This document shows positions 41,870 to 50,846 of a stretch of DNA of 64,000 nt, piece after piece. The number at the start of each line of letters is the position of its first letter. The first letter of the stretch is position 1. Both the position numbers and the translations under genes were made by a program. Below the pieces are notes generated by a model. The model was not told the origin of the DNA. It did no database searches and saw only the letters and a program-made list of their open reading frames with translations. The DNA lies in the NCBI GenBank assembly GCA_903871775.1, contig CAIQIA010000004.1, forward strand, positions 1-64,000. The letters run 5' to 3'. This DNA is from an uncultured cyanobacterium. GTDB taxonomy: Bacteria > Cyanobacteriota > Cyanobacteriia > PCC-6307 > Cyanobiaceae.

Positions 41870-44242
41870 CTAGGGGACGTTCAGGGCTGCCCAGAGCTGG
41901 CCGAGCGCAAGACCACCGTCATTGGCGGGCATCTGCTGCGACCAGAGGGGTTCGAGGCCGAGGTCGGTGAGGCCGCGGCGGCAGCCGGCCAGCAGCAGGG
42001 CGTTCTGGAAACAGCCACCGCCGAGGGCAACCTGACGGCAGCCGTGGCGGACGGCGGCCCGGCGGGCGACCCGCACCAGGCTGAGCACGACGCTGCGGTG
42101 AATCCAGAGGACCAGCCGCGCAGCCGAGACCCCCTGCGGCTGGCGCAGGTCCAGCAGGCGCTGCAACAGCGGCTGCCAGTCGAGCCGCGGTGGTCGGCCG
42201 GCGCCGGCCGGACGCAGGGGCATGGCCAGGGGCGGCGGATCGGTGGCCGGATCATCCGAGCCATTGCCGCATTGACCGGTGAGGGCCTCGAGCAGCAGGG
42301 CAGCCTGGCCTTCGTGGGTCTGCCGCTGCAGCAGGCCCAGCACGGACGCCAGCCCATCGAACAGCCGCCCGAGGGAGGAGGCCGGCGGTGCCTGCAGCTG
42401 CCGGTCCAGGGCCGTCAGCAGCAGGGCCGTGGCGTCAGCGGTGAAGGCGTCGCGGCAGGGCCGGGCCGCGGGATGGTCCAGCAGACCGGCCGTGTGCAGA
42501 AGCCCGAGGGCGCAGCGGCGCGGTTCCAGCGCCGCCCGATCGCCCCCCGGCAGGGGGAAGGGTCGCAGGCAGGCAAGGCGGCGCACCGGCTGCCCCGACT
42601 GCAGCAGCAGCAGCTCACAGCCCCGCAGGCAGTGGTCATCCCCATCGCCATCGCCATGGCCGAGGCCGTCGGCGGCCCAGGCCAGCACGGGGCCGCGGCG
42701 GCCATGCTCGGCAGCCACCGCCCAGGCGTGGGCGTGGTGGTGGGGAACCCGCCGCAGGGGGAGGTGATGGCGGTCGGCCAGATCCGCGGCCAGCCGACCG
42801 CTGATCGCCCCCGGATGGCTGTCGCACACCACCCCCTCCAGCTGGGGAGCCCAGCGGTGGAGCACGCGATCGAGCCCCTCGGCCAGGGACCGCTCGACCG
42901 CCGCCGAGGCCAGATCCCCCCGATGGGGTGCCGGCCAGACGGTCCCCTGCAGCATCAGGGCCGGGGCGGCCTTGAGGTCACCCCCCAGGGCCAGCAGGGC
43001 CTGGCCAGGGGCAGAGGCCAGCGGCAACCGCAGGGGGGCCGGCGCGAAGCCCCGGGCCCGCCGCAGCAGCACGGGGCTGCCATCCACCAGCTGCAGCAGC
43101 GAATCGTCGAGGGGGCGGGCGATGGAGCGGTCATGGATCAGAAAGCCATCGGCCACCGCCGCCAGCCGCCGGCGGGCCTCAGCCGGATCGATGCAGAGGG
43201 GCTCGCCGCTGGTGTTGCCGCTGGTGGCGACCAGGGGCGCGCCGCAGCCCTGGGCCAGCAGCAGCTGCAGCGGGGAGGGCGGCAGCATCACCCCCAGCCA
43301 GGGGCTGCCCGGCGCCACCGCCGCCGCCACCCCAGCGCCAGGATCCGCCCGGCGGGGCAGCAGCACGATCGGTGCCGCCGGATCCCCAAGGGCCGCCAGG
43401 GCCCCAGGGGGAAACGCCACAGCCGCCGACAGGCGTGCGGGGTCATCGAGCAGCAGGGCAAAGGGACGGTGGGGCCGCCGTTTGCGCCGCCGCAGACGCG
43501 CAACCGCCCGCCCATCGGCCGCCAGCACCAGCAGCTGAAAACCACCGACCCCCTGCATCGCCAGGATGCCGCCCTGGCGCAGCAGCCGGCAGGCGGCGGC
43601 GAGGCTGGCCCCATCCCCCCGGGCCAGGGGCGCCCCCGCCGCGGACTGCAGCTGCAGCCGTGGACCGCAGGCCGGGCAGCCGATCGTCTCGGCGTGGAAG
43701 CGGCGGTCACCTGGGTCATGGAACTCGCGCTGGCACGCCGGGCACAGGGGAAAGGCGGCCAGGGTCGTGTGGTCGCGGCACCAGGGTTCGGCCGTGGCGA
43801 TCGACAGCCGCGGACCGCAGCGGCAGCAGCTGATGAACGGATAGCGATGGCGGCGGTCAGCGGGATCGGCCAGCTCGGCGCGGCAGTCGGCGCAGGGGGC
43901 CAGATCGGGCGCCAGGGCCGGGGTCATCAGGCCGGGGCCGAGGGGCACCGTCGCGCCGGCACCGAGCTCCAGCCCCGGGGGTGGGGGCTGGAGCGGAGCA
44001 CACCACTGGGCCTGCAGCGCATCGAGGCGGGCCGGCGGTTCCAGGCCCTGGGGCAGCAGCTGCAGGAACTGCTCCAGGGCCTGCCGCCGCCCCTGCAGAT
44101 CCAGACGCACGGCCCCCGGGATGTTCTCGAGCGACCCCGCCAGCGCGAACCGGCGGGCCAGCCCATGGACCAGCGGCCTGAAGCCCACCCCCTGCACCAC
44201 CCCGCGGCAGTGCAGCAGCAGGCGCGCCTGGCCGTCGTTCAT
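41870..44242 (-). CDS. hypF: Carbamoyltransferase HypF
   Basis: HypF makes the carbamoyl group for the cyanide ligands from carbamoyl phosphate and transfers it to HypE. The 790 residues contain the acylphosphatase domain (GVVQGVGFRPLVHGLARR, near 15-32), two zinc-finger units (CADCRAE ... CCRCGPR; CPACQREF ... CPACGPR), the YrdC-like domain (RRRKRRPHRPFALLLDD) and the C-terminal Kae1-like domain with HHHAHAWAVA and GGCFQNALL. The gene overlaps hypB by four bases. Confidence 0.96.
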   Translation of the reverse strand: MNDGQARLLLHCRGVVQGVGFRPLVHGLARRFALAGSLENIPGAVRLDLQGRRQALEQFLQLLPQGLEPPARLDALQAQWCAPLQPPPPGLELGAGATVPLGPGLMTPALAPDLAPCADCRAELADPADRRHRYPFISCCRCGPRLSIATAEPWCRDHTTLAAFPLCPACQREFHDPGDRRFHAETIGCPACGPRLQLQSAAGAPLARGDGASLAAACRLLRQGGILAMQGVGGFQLLVLAADGRAVARLRRRKRRPHRPFALLLDDPARLSAAVAFPPGALAALGDPAAPIVLLPRRADPGAGVAAAVAPGSPWLGVMLPPSPLQLLLAQGCGAPLVATSGNTSGEPLCIDPAEARRRLAAVADGFLIHDRSIARPLDDSLLQLVDGSPVLLRRARGFAPAPLRLPLASAPGQALLALGGDLKAAPALMLQGTVWPAPHRGDLASAAVERSLAEGLDRVLHRWAPQLEGVVCDSHPGAISGRLAADLADRHHLPLRRVPHHHAHAWAVAAEHGRRGPVLAWAADGLGHGDGDGDDHCLRGCELLLLQSGQPVRRLACLRPFPLPGGDRAALEPRRCALGLLHTAGLLDHPAARPCRDAFTADATALLLTALDRQLQAPPASSLGRLFDGLASVLGLLQRQTHEGQAALLLEALTGQCGNGSDDPATDPPPLAMPLRPAGAGRPPRLDWQPLLQRLLDLRQPQGVSAARLVLWIHRSVVLSLVRVARRAAVRHGCRQVALGGGCFQNALLLAGCRRGLTDLGLEPLWSQQMPANDGGLALGQLWAALNVP

Positions 44243-44943
44243 CGGCCCCGGTCTGCCGAAAGCCCCAGGGCAGCGGCCAGGGCGGCCATCCCCTCCCCCG
44301 TACGGGCCGAGACGCTGACCACGGCGGCCTGGGGGGCGACCTGCTGCAGATGCTGGCGGGCGAGGGCGGCATCGAACCCGGCGGCGGCCGCCAGGTCGCT
44401 CTTGCTGATCGCCACCAGATCGGCGCTCTGGAACAGGGCCGGGTACTTGAGCGGTTTGTCCTCCCCTTCGGTCACCGACAGCAGCACCAGCCGCCGGCCC
44501 TCGCCGAGATCGAAGGCGGCCGGGCAGACCAGATTGCCCACGTTCTCGATCACCAGCAGCTGCAGGCTCCCCAGATCGAGGTGCTCAAGACCCCGCTGGA
44601 CCATGGCCGCATCGAGGTGGCAGGCCTGTCCGGTGGTCAGCGCCACGGCGGTCAGGCCGGCCTGCCGCAGCCGGCGGGCGTCGAGGTCGGTCGCCAGATC
44701 GCCGACGATCACCGCCACCCCCTCGCCGCCGCAGCGGCGGGCCAGGGCTTCGAGCAGGGCGGTCTTGCCCGCCCCCGGTGACGCCAGCAGATTCACCACC
44801 GGCAGCGACAGGGCGGCGAACCGCCGGCGCAGGTCGGCGGCCAGGGTCTGGTTATGGGCCAGCAGCGACCGCTGCAGGGTGAGGGTGCGCAGGCCGGAAC
44901 CGCCCTTCAGGGCGCCCCCCCGTCTATCGCCATCGCTGCACAT
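44239..44943 (-). CDS. hypB: Hydrogenase nickel incorporation GTPase HypB
   Basis: HypB is the GTPase that with HypA inserts nickel into the large subunit. ATG 44943 gives 234 residues. The P-loop is SPGAGKTALLEAL (about 52-64); other G-protein and metal motifs are GDLATDLDARRLRQAG, GQACHLDAAMV (cysteine and histidine at the dimer nickel site), VIENVGNLVCPA and ISKSDL. The N-terminus lacks the CxxCGC nickel site and the long histidine stretch of some HypBs. It starts 23 bases after the hypA stop. Confidence 0.95.
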   Translation of the reverse strand: MCSDGDRRGGALKGGSGLRTLTLQRSLLAHNQTLAADLRRRFAALSLPVVNLLASPGAGKTALLEALARRCGGEGVAVIVGDLATDLDARRLRQAGLTAVALTTGQACHLDAAMVQRGLEHLDLGSLQLLVIENVGNLVCPAAFDLGEGRRLVLLSVTEGEDKPLKYPALFQSADLVAISKSDLAAAAGFDAALARQHLQQVAPQAAVVSVSARTGEGMAALAAALGLSADRGR

Positions 44944-44966
44944 GCCCGACGGGCCACTGCCGGACC

Positions 44967-45311
44967 CTACGGGTCGAGGGTGAGGCTGTGCAGGTGCAGG
45001 TCCCGTCCCTGCAGCAGGTCCGCGCCATGGCGATGGCAGCGCGGGCACGGGCCCACACCACCGGCGACCCCGAAACGGTGGCCGCAGCGACGGCAACGGG
45101 CGATCGCCGGCAGCCAAGTGATGTGCAGCCGCGCGTCGGCGGCCGCCGTGCCGGCCATGGCCAGGGGAAAGGCGAACGCCAGGGCATCGGCATCGACCCC
45201 AGCCAGGCTGCCGATGCGCAGCTCGACCGCCAGCACCCGGATGGCCCCATGGCGCTGGGCCTCGGCCTGCACCTGTTCGGCCAGGGCCAGCAGCAGGCTC
45301 AGCTCATGCAT
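44967..45311 (-). CDS. hypA: Hydrogenase nickel/zinc metallochaperone HypA
   Basis: 114 residues starting MHELSLLLALAEQV; the MHE N-terminus (Met1-His2-Glu3) is the nickel-binding site. The zinc site is CRRCGH ... CPRCHRHG (about 73-95). HypA works with HypB in nickel delivery to HoxH. It overlaps the hoxW stop by 13 bases. Confidence 0.96.
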   Translation of the reverse strand: MHELSLLLALAEQVQAEAQRHGAIRVLAVELRIGSLAGVDADALAFAFPLAMAGTAAADARLHITWLPAIARCRRCGHRFGVAGGVGPCPRCHRHGADLLQGRDLHLHSLTLDP

Positions 45312-45736
45312 GGCCCGGCGGCCTGCCAGCGGTGCAGCAGGCGGCGGGCGGCCGGCAGCTGCCAGCGCAAGGCCGGCGACAGGCGGCGGTCATGGGGACA
45401 GGCGACGATCGGCACCAGCAGCAGCGCCGCCGCCGGACGGACGCCGTACAGATCGAAGGCGACGGTGAGCAACAGGGCCGGCGCGAGGCCATGGCTGCCG
45501 CCGCCGGCCCCCGCCGGCAGCAGGGGGCGCAAGCGCGGCCGCCGGGCACCGCCGGGGGCCAGCCAGCCATCGATGAACAGCACCCGCGACGGTCCCACCA
45601 GCTTCTCGGCCAGGTCAGGGGTGAGCTGACGCACGCAGCAGCCTCCGGCGGCGGCGGCCAGCCGCCAGCCGACGCCGTCATCCCCCCGCCAGGGATTGCC
45701 CAGACCGATCACCAACCCATCGCCGGCCCCGGTCAT
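45299..45736 (-). CDS. hoxW: Hydrogenase maturation endopeptidase (HoxW)
   Basis: 145 residues from ATG 45736. The start DGLVIGLGNPWRGDDGVGWRLA contains the glutamate/aspartate nickel-sensing motif (GNPWRGDD), and VLFIDGWLAPGG is the second conserved segment of the family. HoxW removes the C-terminal extension of HoxH once nickel is in place. The gene overlaps the hoxH stop (ATGA) and is typical in position just after hoxH. Confidence 0.9.
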   Translation of the reverse strand: MTGAGDGLVIGLGNPWRGDDGVGWRLAAAAGGCCVRQLTPDLAEKLVGPSRVLFIDGWLAPGGARRPRLRPLLPAGAGGGSHGLAPALLLTVAFDLYGVRPAAALLLVPIVACPHDRRLSPALRWQLPAARRLLHRWQAAGPCMS

Positions 45737-47178
45737 GGCCGCCGATCGTCGGCCCACACCTGCCCGTCGGCCCCCCGCAGCTGCACCTGCAGGGCCATGG
45801 CGCCGGCGGCGTGGGTGCTGCAGCTGAGGCAGGGGTCGTAGCAGCGGATCGCCGCCTCCAGCCGGTTCAACAGCTGCGCCGGCAGCTCCACCCCAGGCCC
45901 GATCGGCCACGGCAGCTCCTCCCTGGCCACGGCCTCCAAGGCGAGGTTCATCGCCCTGTTGTTCTGGCCGGTGGCAATGATCAGATTGATGCGGGTGATC
46001 AGGCCGTCGTCATCGACTACATAGTGATGGAAGAGGGTGCCCCGCGGCGCTTCGCTGACGCCGATGGCCTCGTTGGCGTTGAGGGCCGCCCGGGCCCGCA
46101 CACGCCCCTGGCAGAGGCTGTCATCGTCGACCAGCCGGGCGATCCCCTCCAGGCAGGCGACGATCTCCACCAGGCGGGCGTGGTGATAGGCGAAGGAGGA
46201 GGTGACCACCGGCGCGCCGGCCCGCTGGCGGAACTCGCGCCATTCGCGGTCGGCCCAGGGGGTGCCGATGCCGCTGCAGACATTGAGCCGGGCCAGGGGC
46301 CCGACGCGGTAGTGGCCGTCGATCCGCCCCCGGGCGCGCAGGTACGGAAAGCGGAGGTAGGTCCACGGCTCCACGGCCTCGTCGATCATCGACGGCATCG
46401 CGTCTTCGCTGAGGCGATCGGCGACGATCACCCCCTGGCTGTCGACGATGCGCAGGGCACCGTCGCTGCACGCCCAGGAGCCATCGGCGGCCACCAGGGC
46501 CATGAACAGCGACGGCAGGTCGCCGAAGCGACGGGCATCCCGCTGCAGGCGACCATCCAGCAGGGCTTTGAACCTTTCGAGGGCCAGGGCGGCGGTGCGG
46601 CGGGCCTCGGGCAGGTGCTCGAGGATCCAGGCGCGGGTCGCCGGGGTGAGGGCGCTGCGGACGCCTCCGGGCACCACCCAGCTGGGGTGGATGCGGCGAC
46701 CCGCCAGGCGTTCGATCACCCCCTGGCCGAACTGGCGCAGGCGGATGCCGGCACGGGCCAGCTCGGGATCGGCCGCGATCAGCCCGAAGATGCCGCGGCG
46801 GTCGGGATCATCCGTCCAGCCCAGCAGCACATCGGCACTGCTGAGGTAGAAGAACGACAGGGCATGGCTCTGGCAGATCTGGGCAAGGTTGAGCAGCTGC
46901 CGCAGGCCCCGGGCCGTGGCCGGCGGCTGCACCGCCAGCAGCTTGTCGCCGGTGCGCGCAGCGCAGAGCTGATGGCTCACCGGACAGATGCCGCAGATGC
47001 GGGCCGTGAGCATGGGCATCTCGCTGAAGGGCCGCCCCTCACAGAACGTCTCGAACCCCCGCAGCTCGGTGACATGGAAGCGGGCTGCCACCAGGGCACC
47101 GCGGTCATCGACCTGCAGGGTGATGCGGGCGTGGCCCTCGAGGCGGGTGACAGGGTCGATGGTGATCGTGCGTGCCAT
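45733..47178 (-). CDS. hoxH: Bidirectional [NiFe] hydrogenase large subunit HoxH
   Basis: HoxH carries the Ni-Fe site. From ATG 47178 (481 residues) the two cysteine motifs are [10 protein letters not shown] (C62, C65) and DPCLSCSTH (C450, C453, H456), giving the four nickel-iron ligands. Residues beyond STHA (about 25) are the extension that HoxW is expected to cleave. The N-terminus [15 protein letters not shown] is also typical. It shares one base with the hoxY stop. All catalytic residues are present, so the enzyme should be active in principle. Confidence 0.97.
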   Translation of the reverse strand: MARTITIDPVTRLEGHARITLQVDDRGALVAARFHVTELRGFETFCEGRPFSEMPMLTARICGICPVSHQLCAARTGDKLLAVQPPATARGLRQLLNLAQICQSHALSFFYLSSADVLLGWTDDPDRRGIFGLIAADPELARAGIRLRQFGQGVIERLAGRRIHPSWVVPGGVRSALTPATRAWILEHLPEARRTAALALERFKALLDGRLQRDARRFGDLPSLFMALVAADGSWACSDGALRIVDSQGVIVADRLSEDAMPSMIDEAVEPWTYLRFPYLRARGRIDGHYRVGPLARLNVCSGIGTPWADREWREFRQRAGAPVVTSSFAYHHARLVEIVACLEGIARLVDDDSLCQGRVRARAALNANEAIGVSEAPRGTLFHHYVVDDDGLITRINLIIATGQNNRAMNLALEAVAREELPWPIGPGVELPAQLLNRLEAAIRCYDPCLSCSTHAAGAMALQVQLRGADGQVWADDRRP

Positions 47179-47687
47179 CAACCCAGCGACGCCAGCAGCC
47201 GGCCGATGCACCCGGGTTCCGGCGGGCAGCCCGGCAGCACAAGGTCGACACGGATCACCGCATGCAGGGGCAGCACCCGCTCGAGCAGCGGCGGCAACGG
47301 GCTGTCAGCCGGGGGGACGGCCTGCCCCCAGCAACGCTGCAGCACCCCCGCGAGACCGTCAGGGTGCTGGTTGCGCAGGGCCGTGACGTTGCCGGTCACG
47401 GCGCAGTCGCCGAGGGCCACCACCAGGCGGCTGCGCAGGCGCAGGCGCCGGGCCATGGCCAGGTTGTCGACGCTGGACACCGCCCCCTCCACCAGGCAGA
47501 CATCGACCCCCTCGGGGAACACCTTGCGATCGCTCAGCACCGGCGAGTGGACGATGTCGTACCGGTCGGCGAGGCTGACCAGGGCCTCGTCGAGATCCAG
47601 AAAGGCCATGTGGCAGCCGCTGCAGCCCATCAGCCAGACGGTGGCCAGACGCAGCCGTGGCTTCGCAGGGGGCAGGGCGGCGGTCAT
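47178..47687 (-). CDS. hoxY: Bidirectional hydrogenase small subunit HoxY
   Basis: 169 residues with the proximal [4Fe-4S] cluster ligands: [14 protein letters not shown] (C22, C25), LGDCAVTGN (C95), and LPGCPPEPG (C154). There is no Tat signal, as expected for a soluble cytoplasmic hydrogenase. HoxY passes electrons between HoxH and the diaphorase HoxFU. The ATG overlaps the hoxU stop by four bases. The frame continues upstream, but out of the real coding context. Confidence 0.97.
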   Translation of the reverse strand: MTAALPPAKPRLRLATVWLMGCSGCHMAFLDLDEALVSLADRYDIVHSPVLSDRKVFPEGVDVCLVEGAVSSVDNLAMARRLRLRSRLVVALGDCAVTGNVTALRNQHPDGLAGVLQRCWGQAVPPADSPLPPLLERVLPLHAVIRVDLVLPGCPPEPGCIGRLLASLG

Positions 47688-48349
47688 GGCCCCGGCCAGG
47701 GGGAGAGGGGCACGTCCTCCCGGGTGACCAGCGCCCCGGTGGGGCAGACGGCCACACACTTGCCGCAGGAGGTGCAGCTGTCGACCGCCCCCCAGGGCTG
47801 ATCGAGGCCGGCGATCAGCCGGGTGCGGCCACCTCGTTCGGCCATGGCCCAGACGTGGGCCCCCTCGATCTCGTCGCAGACCCGCACGCAACGGCTGCAG
47901 AGAATGCAGCGGTGGTGGTCGAGCAGAAACAGCGGATGGGAGGCATCCACCTGCCGCGGCGGATGGCGGTAGGGCACGGTCACCCGATCCATCCCCACCC
48001 GCTGCGCCGCATCCTGCAGTTCGCAGTCGCCATCGGCGACGCACACAGCGCAGGGATGGTTGCCTTCGGCGAACAGCAGCTCGACGATCAGTCGGCGGCC
48101 CTGCCGCAGGGCGGGGGTGTCGGTGGCCAGCCGCTGCCCCTCGGCTGCGGCGGTGACGCAGGCGGGCACCGGCCGGGGGGCCCCCTCCAGCTCCACCAGA
48201 CAGAGACGGCAGGCGGCCACGGGGCTCAGGCGGGGGTGGTGGCAGAGGGTGGGCAGGGTCACGCCAGCTGCGGTCAGCGCCTGCAGCAGTGGGGCACCGG
48301 CGGGCACCGCCACCGCCATCCCGTCGACATGGAGGGTCACGACTGCCAT
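47684..48349 (-). CDS. hoxU: Bidirectional hydrogenase diaphorase subunit HoxU
   Basis: HoxU is an NuoG-like iron-sulfur subunit. The 221 residues have the [2Fe-2S] ferredoxin-like domain (TLCHHPRLSPVAACRLCLVE), the NuoG-type histidine-containing motif CAVCVADGDCELQDAAQRVG, and two [4Fe-4S] motifs (CILCSRCVRVCDE, CTSCGKCVAVCPTGAL). It overlaps hoxF by 13 bases and hoxY by four. Expected in the cytoplasm, bound to HoxE and HoxF. Confidence 0.96.
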   Translation of the reverse strand: MAVVTLHVDGMAVAVPAGAPLLQALTAAGVTLPTLCHHPRLSPVAACRLCLVELEGAPRPVPACVTAAAEGQRLATDTPALRQGRRLIVELLFAEGNHPCAVCVADGDCELQDAAQRVGMDRVTVPYRHPPRQVDASHPLFLLDHHRCILCSRCVRVCDEIEGAHVWAMAERGGRTRLIAGLDQPWGAVDSCTSCGKCVAVCPTGALVTREDVPLSPWPGP

Positions 48350-49956
48350 GGCGCCAGCGGCTGCAGCCGTTCGAGATAGTCGCCGCGGAAGTGGCGCAGG
48401 GTGCTGAACAGCGGATTGGGGGCGGTCTGGCCGAGGCCGCAGAGGCTGGTGCGCTGGACCACCTCCGCCAGTTGCACCAGCCGCTCCAGGTCGGCGGCAC
48501 TGGCGCGGCCCTGCACCAGCTGGTCCAGCAGGTCGGCCAGCTGCACGGTGCCCGCCCGGCACGGCACGCATTTGCCGCAGCTCTCGCCGGCACAGAAGGC
48601 CATGAACTGGCGTGCCAGCTCGGGCATCGCGCAGCGGTGATCCAGCACCACCAGACCGCCGGAGCCGAGGGATGACCCCAGGACCCGCAGGACGTCGTAG
48701 TCGATGCCGGTGTCGAGCAGGGACGCCGGCAGGCAGCCGCCGGAGGGCCCGCCGGTCTGGACGGCCTTGATGCCGCCATCGGAGCCGGTGCCATCCGGCA
48801 CCCCGCCGGCCATGGTCAGCACCACGGTGCGCAGGCTGGTGCCCATGGGCACCTCCACCAGGCCGGTGTGCACCACGGCCCCCGAGATCGAAAACACCTT
48901 GGTGCCAGGGCAGGTGGGCGGGCCGATGGCGGCATGGGCGTCGCCGCCCATGCGCAGCAGGGCCGGCAGGGCGGCCAGGGTCTCGATGTTGTTGATCAGG
49001 GTCGGGCAGCCCCCCAGGCCCTCCTGCGCCGGAAACGGGGGGCGCTGGCGGGGAATGCCGCGGCCCCCCGCGATCGAGGCGAGAAGGGCCGTCTCCTCAC
49101 CGCAGACGTAGGCCCCGGCCCCCACCCGCAGCTCGGGGGTGAAGGCAAAGGATCCTGCGCCGGTGCCCGCCAGCAGGCCCCGGTCTCGCACCTGGTCAAG
49201 GGCCCGCCGCAACCGCGCGATCGCCAGGGGGTACTCGGCCCGCACATAGATGTAACCCTGCCGGGCCCCCACGGCGTAGGCGGCGATGGCCAGCCCCTCG
49301 ATGAGCCGATGGGGATCGCCTTCCAGGATGCTGCGGTCCATGAAGGCTCCGGGATCGCCCTCATCACCGTTGGCCACCACCAGCCGTGGGCCCGGGGGTT
49401 GAAGGGCCACCGTCTCCCACTTCAGCCCCGTCGGATAGCCGGCCCCGCCCCGCCCCCGCAGGCCGCTGCGACGCACCTCGGCGCGCACCTGGGCCGGTGT
49501 CGCCGTCGCCAGCAGCCGCTGCAGCTGCCGGTAGGCGCCATGGGCGAGGGCATCGTCGAGGTCGGTGGGATCGACGCAACCACAGGTCTCGAGCACCAGC
49601 GGCCGCTGCAGGGCAAAAAACGGCTGGCGATGGTCGACGACGTGGCCAGCCAGGGCCGCCGACCGGATCGGTGCCGGTTCCCCACGGCCGCAGGCCAGGG
49701 CCAGCAGGGCGGGCATCTGGGCGGGGCTGAGGCCGCCATAGAGGGTGCTGATCCCGTCCCGGTCGACGGCCAGCAGCGGACCGCGGCTGCAGAGGCGCAG
49801 GCAGCCCACGGGCTTGAGCCGCGGCGGCGGTCCGCCGCTGGTCAGGCCCTCCAGACCGGCGGCCAGAGCCCCGGCGAGGGCGGTGGCGCCGGCCGCCCGG
49901 CAGCCGCTGGCGTCGCAGAGGCGCAGCAGCACGGCGGAGGGCTCGGCGGGGGTCAT
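48337..49956 (-). CDS. hoxF: Bidirectional hydrogenase NAD(P)-binding diaphorase subunit HoxF
   Basis: HoxF oxidises or reduces NAD(P)(H) with FMN. The 539 residues combine an N-terminal thioredoxin-like [2Fe-2S] domain and the NuoF core: RGRGGAGYPTGLKWE (NAD site), NGDEGDPGAFMDR and YVCGEETALLASIAG (FMN site), and the C-terminal cluster GESCGKCVPCRAGT ... TSLCGLG. Its ATG overlaps the hoxE stop by four bases. It is the largest and most conserved Hox subunit here. Confidence 0.97.
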   Translation of the reverse strand: MTPAEPSAVLLRLCDASGCRAAGATALAGALAAGLEGLTSGGPPPRLKPVGCLRLCSRGPLLAVDRDGISTLYGGLSPAQMPALLALACGRGEPAPIRSAALAGHVVDHRQPFFALQRPLVLETCGCVDPTDLDDALAHGAYRQLQRLLATATPAQVRAEVRRSGLRGRGGAGYPTGLKWETVALQPPGPRLVVANGDEGDPGAFMDRSILEGDPHRLIEGLAIAAYAVGARQGYIYVRAEYPLAIARLRRALDQVRDRGLLAGTGAGSFAFTPELRVGAGAYVCGEETALLASIAGGRGIPRQRPPFPAQEGLGGCPTLINNIETLAALPALLRMGGDAHAAIGPPTCPGTKVFSISGAVVHTGLVEVPMGTSLRTVVLTMAGGVPDGTGSDGGIKAVQTGGPSGGCLPASLLDTGIDYDVLRVLGSSLGSGGLVVLDHRCAMPELARQFMAFCAGESCGKCVPCRAGTVQLADLLDQLVQGRASAADLERLVQLAEVVQRTSLCGLGQTAPNPLFSTLRHFRGDYLERLQPLAPWQS

Positions 49957-50336
49957 GGCGCCACGGTGCGCTGGGGAACGCCATCGATCAGCAGCACGGG
50001 GGCCAGGGCGCAGGCACCGATGCAGCTGATCGTCTCCAGGGACCAGACGCCGTCGCCCGCCGGGTCATCGCGCCGCACCCCGAGGCGCTGCTCCTGATCG
50101 GCCGCCAGAGCGGCGGCCCCCCTGAGCACACAGGCGGTGCCGAAACAGATGCCGCAACGGTGGGGCGTCGGCGGTTGGAGGCGGAACAGGTGGTAGAAGC
50201 TGGCCACCCCGTAGACCTCGGCCGGGGGCAGCTGAAGCTGCCGGGCGACCGCCGCCAGGGTGTCGCGGGACAGGTGGCCGTGCTGCTGCTGCCGCTGATG
50301 CAGCACCTCGATCAGCATCCCGGGGGGCTGGTGCAA
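49953..50336 (-). CDS. hoxE: Bidirectional hydrogenase subunit HoxE
   Basis: A NuoE-like [2Fe-2S] subunit. Seen are MLIEVLHQRQQQHGHLS, YGVASFYHLFRLQP, and the cysteines CGICFGTAC and SCIGACALAP. From the TTG at 50336 it has 127 residues, or 121 from the ATG at 50318; both are shorter than the ~160 residues usual in cyanobacteria, because the variable N-terminal arm is missing. Upstream in frame there are no better starts. It is the first gene of the leftward hox-hyp block, so a promoter should lie in 50337-50423. Confidence 0.9.
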   Translation of the reverse strand: MHQPPGMLIEVLHQRQQQHGHLSRDTLAAVARQLQLPPAEVYGVASFYHLFRLQPPTPHRCGICFGTACVLRGAAALAADQEQRLGVRRDDPAGDGVWSLETISCIGACALAPVLLIDGVPQRTVAP

Positions 50337-50423
50337 CGGGGCAGGGGCGGATTCCCCACGGCTAGGGGGCCTGGGGGCCCCCGGCGGGCCTCTGCCGCAA
50401 CCCCGGGGCGGCAGGGGGGCAGC

Positions 50424-50846
50424 ATGGGACCCCCTGACGCCGCCGCCATGGCCGATGCCCCCTACCTGATCGCCCTGGCCCTGCTCGAACAGGACGGTCG
50501 CCGGGCCCTGCCGTTGCAGGGCACCTCCCTGCCGGAGGCCCCGGCACCCGAGACCGATCCCGGCGACGCGGGCCGCCGCCAGACCCTGGAGCTGCTGGTG
50601 CGGGTGTGGCAGCGCAGCGAAGCGGGCCCCCTGCGCCGGGCGGCAGCCGACACCAGCCTGCTGCTGGCCACCGTGCCCATGGAATGCCTGCTCGACACCC
50701 TGCCGGCCCTGAAGGCCCGCTGGATCGCCCAGGGCGATGCTGCCGCCCTGGTGCGGGGCCTGCTGGCCCTGGGGGGACGGGTCTGGAGCGTCAGGCTCGA
50801 GAACCGTCAGCCCCTGGAGTTTCTGGAGCTGGCTCCGGACCGCTGA
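50424..50846 (+). CDS. Conserved hypothetical cyanobacterial protein
   Basis: 140 residues from ATG 50424, which has an AGGGGGG purine run five bases upstream; another ATG is at 50448. The sequence is leucine- and alanine-rich (LIALALLEQDGRRALPLQG, LELLVRVWQRSEAGPL, TSLLLATVPMECLLDTLPAL) and looks soluble and helical. No domain is recognised. It is divergent from hoxE, and its 3' end overlaps the convergent SDR gene by 56 bases. Confidence 0.65.
   Translation: MGPPDAAAMADAPYLIALALLEQDGRRALPLQGTSLPEAPAPETDPGDAGRRQTLELLVRVWQRSEAGPLRRAAADTSLLLATVPMECLLDTLPALKARWIAQGDAAALVRGLLALGGRVWSVRLENRQPLEFLELAPDR

Noticed and set aside
40052-44983. Open frame of 1643 codons on the plus strand opposite hypE-hypB
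   Set aside because: It is antisense to five recognised hyp genes, lacks any domain and is rich in Q/R/G/H/P; high GC content removes stop codons in this shadow frame.
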